A stretch of DNA of 15,542 bases from an uncultured Chlorobiaceae bacterium (GTDB taxonomy: Bacteria > Bacteroidota > Chlorobiia > Chlorobiales > Chlorobiaceae). How positions within the stretch are numbered: position 1 is the stretch's first letter; the number at the start of each line of letters is the position of its first letter. The notes under the pieces were generated by a model. The model worked only from the letters and a program-made list of their open reading frames with translations, did not search any database and had not been told where the DNA came from. The DNA lies in contig CAIYWF010000232.1 of the NCBI GenBank assembly GCA_903929845.1, positions 1 to 15,542 of the forward strand, given 5' to 3'. Made by a program: the position numbers and the translations under genes. Positions 7,108-13,970 of this stretch are shown piece after piece.

Positions 7108-7788
7108 TTATAAATTGCGCCCTTCACTCATCAGTCGTTTATAATAAAATGCACTGGTATAGAGTGCGGCTGCAGGGTTGTGCCCAAGTACCCTGTCTTT
7201 TGTAATCAGCGTCGTCACCGGAGCGTCGGAATATTTGATAAAGAGCGAATCATGACCGACACATAAACCAATGATGATGTTCAAGTCTGTTTTCTGGTCG
7301 TTGAGAAGTTTGGCTTGCAAAATTGGATTACACAAAGCTTCATGGGTGCCCTTCTGAATTTTCAGATCATCATCGATGCCGATTTCAGTTTTATCAACAG
7401 AACCAATCTTGCAAAGTACTGAGTATGGCTCAAGACCGTTAATCCTGAGTACCTTGACAAAAATTCGGGTCTCTTCCGAGAGTCCGATGCAGGTTGCAAG
7501 CCCAATTTTCTTCGCTCCTATGCGGTTGGCAAATGCAATAATCTCCTCAACACGGGTCAGTTTACCATAATAGGTGCCCTCAACTTCCGCAGAGGCCCGT
7601 GCTATTCTGGCATCAATACCATCTCCGCGATAATGGTCTGTAATGTTGTCCAGTTGTTCTTGCTCAATCGAGCCGGTCAGACAGAAATCAGGAAATCTGC
7701 CTTCTTGCCGATAACAGTTAAGCGCTCCACACTCCGAACAGCTTAATGTCTGCTGTTCCTGTTTTCCTGGTTTTTGCTCAGACGCCAT
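7108..7788 (-). CDS. DUF1847-type cysteine-rich protein
   Basis: This predicted 226-residue soluble protein has no characterised function that I recognise. The N-terminus carries a cysteine cluster, C17, C20, C25 and C36 (CSECGALNC plus a later Cys), suggestive of a metal or Fe-S site. The middle has TYYGKLTRVEEIIAFA and an IGLATCIGLSEETR segment with C100. The C-terminal half has GLCVGHDSLFIKYSDAP and LGHNPAAALY, which I associate with the DUF1847 (putative metal-binding) family. It follows the corrinoid activase directly, overlapping its end by 11 nt, so a role in electron delivery to, or maintenance of, the corrinoid system is an inference from position. I place the start at the ATG at 7788, with AGGAG 7 nt upstream. 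An ATG at 7794 sits too close to that site. Confidence 0.75.
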   Translation of the reverse strand: MASEQKPGKQEQQTLSCSECGALNCYRQEGRFPDFCLTGSIEQEQLDNITDHYRGDGIDARIARASAEVEGTYYGKLTRVEEIIAFANRIGAKKIGLATCIGLSEETRIFVKVLRINGLEPYSVLCKIGSVDKTEIGIDDDLKIQKGTHEALCNPILQAKLLNDQKTDLNIIIGLCVGHDSLFIKYSDAPVTTLITKDRVLGHNPAAALYTSAFYYKRLMSEGRNL

Positions 7789-9487
7789 GAACATGCTCCT
7801 TTTTAATGACCGCTGATTGCGGAAATGCCAGTGCCTGCAAAAAAATCTTTTCGAATTCTGGCTCACCTGAAAGCTCAAGCACCGTCATCCGCTTTACGAG
7901 GGATGATGCTTCACGACGCATCTCCTGGTTGAGCAAAAAAGCTGTCGCCCCGCTTCGGGAAGTATTACCGAGAAACTCGACCCTGTCAGCAAAACTTTCG
8001 GGCAGAAGACCAAGAAAAACAAGACTGGAAACCTGCAAATGTGCGCCAAATGATCCTGCAATAAACACTCGGTCAACGTCATCGGCGGCAAGCAGAGTTT
8101 TTTTCAGCAACAGGTCAATTCCTGCACGAACAGCGCCTTTTGCCAACTGCACCTGGCGAATATCCTGCTGGGTCACACTGACCTTTTCCGAAAGCCGGAA
8201 TCGTGTTCGCCCCTGTTCCACTTCGATGTAATCTCTCCAGATTTCAAAAACTTCCGTTCCCGGTTTTGCAAAACGTCCATTCCTGTCCACGATTCCCACG
8301 CGAGCCATTTCTCCGACCGCATCCAGCAGGCCGCTTCCACAAAGACCGATCGGCAAGGCTCCGGAAATTGTCTGAATTTCAACCGTGCCGCCTCTGAGAT
8401 GAACCTTCTCAATCGCTCCATCAACAGCTCTCATGCCACAGGATATATTCATTCCTTCAAATGCAGGCCCTGCTGCAGTTGATGTTGCGGTTATCTTTCC
8501 ATCTGCGGCAATGAGCATCTCGCCATTTGTTCCAATATCCACAAACAGCGTAATTCCATTGAGATAAGGCAACTCTGCGGCTATAATTCCCGAGATAATA
8601 TCTGCTCCAACATAGGCTGAAGCGACAGGAGGAAACCAGACAATCCCTTTTTCAGCAATCTGCAACCCTATTTCAACAGCAGGCAACGAGCAATCCGTTT
8701 GCACCAGCACGTGATAGGGAGATTTACCGAGAGAGGATGGTGAGGTTTTCGCTGCAATCGTCAACATCGTCGTATTGCCACTCAGTATCGCCTCGTAAAG
8801 ATGGGTTCGGTTAATGTTTTCACCTGCTGCCAGTAAGACAATCATCCGGTTCAGTTCCCGAAAAAGATCTGTTTGCAAAAGAATGAGACCATCTTCGGCT
8901 GAACCCAGTTTAATTCTGGAAAGAACATCCTGTGCTTGCAACGCCTGCGGATTGAGCGCTGACGTTGAAGCAAGTTCTTTTCCTGTTGTAAGGTCAACAA
9001 GCGCCACAACCAGTGTTGTCGTACCGATATCGATGGCTACACCATAAAGATTTTCCGTCGTGTCTCCAGCTTCAGTCTCAAGGAGAAGGCCACCGGCCGT
9101 CACGCTTGTTGTGACGCTCAGTGGATCATACTCCTTGACGATCAAGGGATGAAGCGGAACCAAACAACACTTCCCGTCAGCCACAATTGCAGTCATGCTC
9201 TGCTCTGACGGTTGCACATCAACCCTGACGTCTCCATGAATATAAACCTGACAGCCCAGCACCCATTCGTCTCCCTCAGCTCCAACTCTCAGAATATGAT
9301 CTCCCTGTCCGTCACGCAAACTTGAGAGAGAACCTTCCTGTATTGCGACCTTGCACTTTTCGCAGACACCTTCCCGGTTGCAGGGAGATTCTAGAAGAAT
9401 ACCCGCATGATGAGCTGCATCAAGCAAAGATGTTCCCGGAGAAACATCGATTTTTCTCTCTTGACTGACAAAGAAAACCTCGTGCAT
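7778..9487 (-). CDS. Corrinoid activation protein (RACo-like, [2Fe-2S] + ASKHA)
   Basis: This is a reductive activator of corrinoid proteins. It uses ATP and a low-potential electron to return inactive cob(II)amide to the methyl-accepting cob(I)amide. The N-terminal plant-type [2Fe-2S] ferredoxin domain has C36, C42, C45 and C79 (CNREGVCEKC then C). A linker follows, then an ASKHA ATPase-like domain with DIGTTT (153-158), VDIGTNGE (316-323) and GPAFEGMNISCG (340-351), matching the RACo/DUF4445 family. It has 569 residues, somewhat shorter than the ~630 I recall for acetogen RACo. The ATG at 9487 is preceded by CAGGGAGC and lies 3 nt after the upstream methyltransferase stop. Its presence argues strongly that the adjacent corrinoid protein cycles through Co(I), that is, performs true methyl transfer. 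Confidence 0.9.
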   Translation of the reverse strand: MHEVFFVSQERKIDVSPGTSLLDAAHHAGILLESPCNREGVCEKCKVAIQEGSLSSLRDGQGDHILRVGAEGDEWVLGCQVYIHGDVRVDVQPSEQSMTAIVADGKCCLVPLHPLIVKEYDPLSVTTSVTAGGLLLETEAGDTTENLYGVAIDIGTTTLVVALVDLTTGKELASTSALNPQALQAQDVLSRIKLGSAEDGLILLQTDLFRELNRMIVLLAAGENINRTHLYEAILSGNTTMLTIAAKTSPSSLGKSPYHVLVQTDCSLPAVEIGLQIAEKGIVWFPPVASAYVGADIISGIIAAELPYLNGITLFVDIGTNGEMLIAADGKITATSTAAGPAFEGMNISCGMRAVDGAIEKVHLRGGTVEIQTISGALPIGLCGSGLLDAVGEMARVGIVDRNGRFAKPGTEVFEIWRDYIEVEQGRTRFRLSEKVSVTQQDIRQVQLAKGAVRAGIDLLLKKTLLAADDVDRVFIAGSFGAHLQVSSLVFLGLLPESFADRVEFLGNTSRSGATAFLLNQEMRREASSLVKRMTVLELSGEPEFEKIFLQALAFPQSAVIKKEHVHGV

Positions 9488-9490
9488 GGT

Positions 9491-10513
9491 TTAAGCTCCC
9501 TGTACCGTTTGAGTCATGGCACGGATATTGGCGAGGGTTGTTGACGTACTCAACCCGCAAGCAGGAGAGATAATATCGATGCCCTCTTCAATAAGTTTTT
9601 CTGTCTGTGCAGCAATTTTCTCCGGTGTTCCCCACTGCAATGCGTACGTGCTGAGATTCCCCATAGTGGTCAGTCCGGGGTAATCCTCTTTCAGCTTTCC
9701 AAGATTGACCATGGCATCAGTGCTGATGGCATCGGCCAGAAGCTGCGGAATGAGAGGCCTGACGCGCTCAATTTTGCCGCATATATGCAGAATAACTGGT
9801 GTTTCCAAACGATGAATGGCACTGGTCAGAATATTCAGGTAACGCACCGCATATTCCTGAAACATTGCAGGACCAAGAATTTCGCCGGTGGCAGAGGGAT
9901 CACCAATTGCAATGACCGTCGCACCTGCCTTTATTGATTCTTCTGCAAAACGTATCAGCAATTCCGTCACATACTCAAGAACCCTATGTGCTCCTGCCGG
10001 ATTTTTGCGTAGCTCTTTGTAGAAGATCATCGGATCGATGATTGATGCCGCAGTACTCACCGGCCCTGTCATGCTGACAACAACGGGTAACTGTGGATGT
10101 GTTTGAACCAGTTTTGAGGTTGCAGCAGTAACGATCCGAATACGCCCGGACTCAACCATCTCGTCGAGATCCCGGAAAACAACGTGACCTGTGGAAGAAA
10201 ATGCCTCTTTCACAATTTTCGGTTCGCACTCAAGCGTCCCTTTATCAATCTGGCTGCCAAGCAACTCGGCTTCAACAGTCATGCAGAAAGGTACTCCAAG
10301 ATTTTCAAACCCGGTCTGTTCCTGAATGGCACAAGCAAGTGATGCCATCAACTCAGGATGATCATGTGCGGCTGGCAGGGTATAACCGCTGCTCTGCATT
10401 ACCTCAACAATTGAAGCATTCATCATGCCTCCCATGCAGATCACCGGAGGTCGATCTGTCTCTCTTTTATTCAAGGCATCAAGAAGCCGTATTTTTGGAC
10501 TGATATCGTTCAT
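9491..10513 (-). CDS. MtaA/CmuA-family (UroD-fold) corrinoid methyltransferase, copy B
   Basis: This 340-residue TIM-barrel protein belongs to the uroporphyrinogen decarboxylase-like methyltransferase family. It probably moves a methyl group between the neighbouring corrinoid protein and a thiol, folate or methylated substrate. The zinc site typical of thiol-activating members is intact: H243 and C245 in ILHICGK and C319 in SPACGLSTST. MTGPVS (148-153) and a barrel core with AIGDPSATGEILGP are also seen. It is not a heme-pathway HemE: the Zn triad, the missing HemE N-terminal signature and the operon context all point to methyl transfer. Its start shares an ATGA overlap with copy A. It is clearly divergent from copy A (for example around LGKLKEDYPG), so the two likely have different substrates. 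Confidence 0.85.
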   Translation of the reverse strand: MNDISPKIRLLDALNKRETDRPPVICMGGMMNASIVEVMQSSGYTLPAAHDHPELMASLACAIQEQTGFENLGVPFCMTVEAELLGSQIDKGTLECEPKIVKEAFSSTGHVVFRDLDEMVESGRIRIVTAATSKLVQTHPQLPVVVSMTGPVSTAASIIDPMIFYKELRKNPAGAHRVLEYVTELLIRFAEESIKAGATVIAIGDPSATGEILGPAMFQEYAVRYLNILTSAIHRLETPVILHICGKIERVRPLIPQLLADAISTDAMVNLGKLKEDYPGLTTMGNLSTYALQWGTPEKIAAQTEKLIEEGIDIISPACGLSTSTTLANIRAMTQTVQGA

Positions 10514-11592
10514 TGTGCATCCAGATCTTCAACGGCAACGGGATAGCCGATTTCCCTAACGGCATCAAGCATGGCGTCAATATTTTGTAGCGGTGTTTCC
10601 GTTGGCAGACTACAGCCGGAAGCAAGAACAAAACCACAGGGATTGTCGTGTGCAGCAAGAACGCATTTAAAAACTTCACGACGAATATCCTGACGACTTC
10701 CCTGAAGCATGATGGCTGAAGGATGAACATTTCCCATAAGTCTGACTCGATGACCGATTTTCTTTTTGGCTTCAAGCAAATCGGCGTCGTTGTCAATAGA
10801 AAGGCAGTCCGCACCGGTATCAGCCATTTTATCCCAGATTGGACTTGTTTTGCCGCAGATATGGAGCGTTACCGGCTTGCTTTTGGAGTGGATATAATCG
10901 ACCAGAATTTTCAGGTAGGGAAAACTGAACTCTTCGAATTGTTTCGGGCTGATGACTGTTGAGGACGACATGGCATCAGTCAAACTTGGAGTTCCACCTG
11001 CCGCAAAGATGGCTTCGGCATAAGCAAGAGCAGACTCCAGTGATAGTTTGCAAAGTTTGTGAACCGTAGCGGGATCTTTCAAAACAAACCTTGACAAGGT
11101 AACGGCCCCGATGAGAAATGAGGCATTGGTAAAGGGTCCGGTCAACGCAGCCGTTACCGGAACTTCATCTCCGACCTCCTGCACAACTCGCTCAATTGCT
11201 TCGAGATGGTGAGGCAAAACGCCATCACTATAGGGATCAACAGGTTTGAGATTTGCTATTCCGGACACATCCTGAATGGCAGGTTCTCCAAGAAAAGCAG
11301 TCTCATCTTCAGGAACTCTAACCTTTGCTCCCATGCCTTCAGCAATGGTGTAGAGATCAGTAAAGACACGGATATTATCGTACCCAAAACGACGGTAGGA
11401 TGCAATGTGTGCATCAGCCAGAATTTTACCATTATTGCGCAATGCACTGACCTTCACCCCAAGTATCCTCGCTGCAGTGTTCCCAACAATCGGCACACAA
11501 GGCAATCGGTCAACAGGCGCTCCTTTCGCATAAGCCGCGAGACGTTGTACTGGAAAAAGCTGATCAATATACAAGGGCTTTGGATCATGCAT
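10510..11592 (-). CDS. MtaA/CmuA-family (UroD-fold) corrinoid methyltransferase, copy A
   Basis: This is a second UroD-fold methyltransferase, 360 residues, directly downstream of the corrinoid protein. The zinc ligands H244 and C246 (LHICGK) and C327 (ASGCSLPTETP) are present. Other family features are ALTGPFTNASFL (149-160), LTDAMSSSTVISP (204-216) and IDNDADLLEAKKKIG (266-280). One of the two UroD-fold proteins may demethylate the substrate (MT1 role) and the other may pass the methyl to an acceptor (MT2 role). Precedents within this family are MtsA, which acts on methyl thioethers, CmuA, which acts on methyl chloride, and MtaA, which methylates coenzyme M. Which does which is unknown. The ATG at 11592 overlaps the corrinoid gene stop by 8 nt and has no strong ribosome-binding site, so coupling is likely. 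Confidence 0.86.
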   Translation of the reverse strand: MHDPKPLYIDQLFPVQRLAAYAKGAPVDRLPCVPIVGNTAARILGVKVSALRNNGKILADAHIASYRRFGYDNIRVFTDLYTIAEGMGAKVRVPEDETAFLGEPAIQDVSGIANLKPVDPYSDGVLPHHLEAIERVVQEVGDEVPVTAALTGPFTNASFLIGAVTLSRFVLKDPATVHKLCKLSLESALAYAEAIFAAGGTPSLTDAMSSSTVISPKQFEEFSFPYLKILVDYIHSKSKPVTLHICGKTSPIWDKMADTGADCLSIDNDADLLEAKKKIGHRVRLMGNVHPSAIMLQGSRQDIRREVFKCVLAAHDNPCGFVLASGCSLPTETPLQNIDAMLDAVREIGYPVAVEDLDAQ

Positions 11593-12250
11593 AAGTGTTT
11601 TTTCCGAATAATTTGTTTAAGAGTTTGATTGCGGCCGGCGCATTCGGCGCATAACCGTCAGCACCAATTCGGTCGGCAAACCCCTGTGATATGGGCCCCC
11701 CGCCAACAATAACCTGAAACGACTCACGCTGCCCTCTTTGTTGAAGAAGTTGAATAACTTCTGACATTCCATCCATTGTTGTGGTCATCAAAGTCGAAAG
11801 TGCAATGGCATCAGCCTGTTCTATTATGGCGATATCCACAATCTTCGAAGGCGGTACGTCCCTTCCCAGATCAATGACCTCAAATCCCGCAGCATCAAGG
11901 AGTGTTTTTACAAGATTTTTTCCAATGTCGTGCGTATCGCCTTCAACCACAGCAATAATAATCTTTATACGGGATCGCTGATGCTCTCGATTGATATGAG
12001 GGTTGAGAATGTTCAATCCGGCATACATGGCATCTGAACAGAGAAGAATTTCAGGGATAAAATATTCTTCATCTTCGAAAAATTTGCCAGCACGGTTCAT
12101 ACCATCGACAAGTCCCCTCTCAATTGCCCGGTAAGCGTCAATTTTTTCTGCAATAACCTTGTGTGCTATATTTATTGCAGTATCCTCTTCCATATTCAGC
12201 ACAGCGTCTGAAAGTGCCGTAAAATAGAGTTGTTCTGTTTGCTCATTCAT
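11585..12250 (-). CDS. MtaC-type corrinoid (cobalamin-binding) protein
   Basis: This 221-residue methyl carrier has the standard two-domain layout. An N-terminal four-helix cap domain (about 1-90) is followed by a Rossmann B12-binding domain (about 93-215). The signature DxHxxG is GDTHDIGKN (104-112), with H107 expected to be the lower axial cobalt ligand. Further B12-domain motifs are EVIDLGRDVPP, SLxx-type ALSTLMTTTM and VIVGGGPIS. It resembles MtaC/MtbC/MttC-type carriers and the B12 modules of MetH, but is too short to be methionine synthase. A GGAG lies 10 nt before the ATG at 12250. A 59-nt gap separates it from the permease gene, the largest gap in the operon, with no clear terminator or promoter. 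It is followed by two UroD-fold methyltransferases and an activase. Confidence 0.93.
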   Translation of the reverse strand: MNEQTEQLYFTALSDAVLNMEEDTAINIAHKVIAEKIDAYRAIERGLVDGMNRAGKFFEDEEYFIPEILLCSDAMYAGLNILNPHINREHQRSRIKIIIAVVEGDTHDIGKNLVKTLLDAAGFEVIDLGRDVPPSKIVDIAIIEQADAIALSTLMTTTMDGMSEVIQLLQQRGQRESFQVIVGGGPISQGFADRIGADGYAPNAPAAIKLLNKLFGKNTYA

Positions 12251-12309
12251 ACCCGCTCATCTCCTGTTTTGATAACAATCCTGTCTGGTAGCAAAGCCTT
12301 TCCGCTTTT

Positions 12310-13089
12310 TCAACGCACCCAAAAAAGAACACGACGTTTGACAAAATCAAGCAGTGCCATTGAGCCAAAAGTTACTCCGCCTGTATAAAGAATTCCGGCA
12401 ACCATACGCGGATAGTCGGCATAGTCGGCATAGTACTGTACAAACCGCCCAAGTCCTTCATTGGCTCCAAACAACTCAGCCACCGTTAAAAGAATAAATG
12501 CAAGGGCCAGCCCAACTGACATTCCCGCAAAAATATTCGGCAATACGGCAGGAAATACAACCCGCCACATATACTCAAATCGACCAAACCCGAGAATGCC
12601 TGCATTATCACGATAACGAAGAGGAACAGCAGCAGCACCTGCTGCTGTATTGACAAATACAGGCCAGAAAACGCCGATAAAAACCACAAGAATAGCAGAT
12701 ATTCTGAATGTCGGCATCAGCGCAATGGCATAGGGGATATAGACCGTCGGAGGAACAGGAGCAACAACCTTGGCAAAGGGATCAAATGCCCGGTGTAACC
12801 AACCGACTGTGCCAGCCACTATTCCCCACATTGCTCCGAGGATGACGGCACAAAAATATCCCGGAATCAGAATAAGAAATGATGACAAGGTTCCTTTCAA
12901 CAGCTCCGGGAAAGAATCCTGCAACGCTTTGAAAGTTACTGCCGGAGAGGGATAGAGTGTTGAGTCATGCAGCGGAAGCATGGTGGTTGTAACCTGCCAG
13001 CATAGACCAATACCAACAAACAGCAACAAGCCTTCAAAACCTTTGATGCCTTTATGGTGATGAACAGAATGATGTTGTTGTTGCGTCAT
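12310..13089 (-). CDS. ABC transporter permease, SsuC/TauC/NitT class
   Basis: This inner-membrane permease has 259 residues and about six predicted hydrophobic segments near 18-36, 66-93, 108-126, 130-150, 185-205 and 229-250. The cytoplasmic EAA-like loop lies around 161-190 (DNAGILGFGRFEYMWRVVFP followed by AVLPNIFAGM), the usual contact with the ATPase. The class imports sulfonates, taurine, nitrate, cyanate, riboflavin or pyrimidine precursors, so the substrate is not implied. The N-terminus is unusually His/Gln-rich (QQQHHSVHHHK, 3-13). It starts with an ATGA overlap on the ATPase gene. A tandem 9-bp repeat at 12412-12429 duplicates a short YADYADY segment, and a run of Ala codons at 12626-12648 forms a near-perfect hairpin. 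Confidence 0.88.
   Translation of the reverse strand: MTQQQHHSVHHHKGIKGFEGLLLFVGIGLCWQVTTTMLPLHDSTLYPSPAVTFKALQDSFPELLKGTLSSFLILIPGYFCAVILGAMWGIVAGTVGWLHRAFDPFAKVVAPVPPTVYIPYAIALMPTFRISAILVVFIGVFWPVFVNTAAGAAAVPLRYRDNAGILGFGRFEYMWRVVFPAVLPNIFAGMSVGLALAFILLTVAELFGANEGLGRFVQYYADYADYPRMVAGILYTGGVTFGSMALLDFVKRRVLFWVR
12626..12648. repeat. 10-bp inverted repeat with 3-nt loop inside the permease gene
   Basis: ACAGCAGCAG (12626-12635) and CTGCTGCTGT (12639-12648) are exact reverse complements separated by CAC. They fall in permease codons for an Ala-rich stretch (residues about 148-154), so the symmetry can be explained by repeated GCN codons. It would form a strong mRNA hairpin, but no T-run follows and it lies in the middle of a coding region. 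Confidence 0.5.
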
Positions 13090-13970
13090 ATCATTTCACC
13101 CTCACCGACAACTGAACCAATTTCAAGCTGCCGTTCAATATCTTCATGGTACAGAGCTGCAATTTGTTGTGAAAGTTCACGGAACTCTTTGGATTGAAAA
13201 AGATCATGTCTAAAATGTTTGCCTTCAAACGGAACTTTGATTTCCGCAATAATCCGCCCAGGATTTGAACCGAGTACTATTACCCTGTCGCCCAGATAAA
13301 GCGCCTCCTCCACATCATGCGTTACAAAAACAATAGTTCTCCTGTTCGAGTTGTTTCGGGAGAGCAGTAACAATAAATCCTGAAGTCTCAGGCGATTGAC
13401 TGGATCCAGTGCTCCGAATGGTTCATCCATAAGCAAAACCGGCGACCCCAAAGCTAATGATCGGGCAATTGCACAACGCTGTCGCATGCCTCCTGAAATT
13501 TCATAGGGGTGTTTGAACCCCACACCAGGCAGGCCAACCAGATCGAGGTATTCTTCCGCAATTTGATCTCTTTCCGCTTTTGAAAGTCCCTTGCGTGCTT
13601 TATTAATGGCGATAACCAGATTATCCCTGAGATTCAGCCATGGAAAAAGAGAGTAATCCTGAAAGACAACACCTCGCGTAATGTTCGGTCCGGTGACAAC
13701 ATCTCCCCGATGAAGAATCTTTCCGCCAACAGGCGTTTCCAGTCCGGCAAGCAGCCTCAAGAGGCTTGTCTTTCCACAACCGCTTGGCCCAAGCACAGCA
13801 ATAAACTCTCCCCTGGCAATCTTGAGATTGATATTCTTCAAAACCAGGGAAGAGTCATAGCCAAATGAGAGATTCTCAACTGAAAATTCTATGCTGGAAT
13901 CTGTATCAACTTCGCCTTCATTGCCGACTCTATGAGAATATCCCTCCGCATCGCTCTTAATCACGCTCAT
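13086..13970 (-). CDS. ABC transporter ATP-binding protein, SsuB/TauB/NitT class
   Basis: This ATPase is the partner of the adjacent permease, 294 residues. The complete nucleotide-binding set is present: Walker A GPSGCGKTS (61-69), Q104 in VVFQDYSLFPWL, the signature in the variant form ISGGM (158-162), Walker B VLLMDEP (178-184) and switch His218. The QDYSLFPW Q-loop and GGMRQR are typical of the nitrate/sulfonate/taurine group and differ from CysA. There is no C-terminal TOBE domain, as expected for the group. The ATG at 13970 overlaps the binding-protein stop by 14 nt. The first ~27 residues precede the ATPase core and are poorly conserved, so the true start could be slightly downstream. 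Confidence 0.9.
   Translation of the reverse strand: MSVIKSDAEGYSHRVGNEGEVDTDSSIEFSVENLSFGYDSSLVLKNINLKIARGEFIAVLGPSGCGKTSLLRLLAGLETPVGGKILHRGDVVTGPNITRGVVFQDYSLFPWLNLRDNLVIAINKARKGLSKAERDQIAEEYLDLVGLPGVGFKHPYEISGGMRQRCAIARSLALGSPVLLMDEPFGALDPVNRLRLQDLLLLLSRNNSNRRTIVFVTHDVEEALYLGDRVIVLGSNPGRIIAEIKVPFEGKHFRHDLFQSKEFRELSQQIAALYHEDIERQLEIGSVVGEGEMI

Noticed and set aside
7789..7878. N-terminal extension of the DUF1847 gene into the activase gene
   Set aside because: It would overlap the activase by 101 nt, while the ATG at 7788 has AGGAG at ideal spacing.
9491..11592. UroD-like genes as heme biosynthesis HemE duplicates
   Set aside because: The His-x-Cys plus distal Cys zinc triad and the neighbouring corrinoid protein and activase indicate methyltransferases.
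12412..12429. Tandem 9-bp repeat in the permease gene as a possible mobile or CRISPR-like repeat
   Set aside because: There are only two units, in frame, encoding a duplicated ADY tripeptide; it is a local coding duplication.
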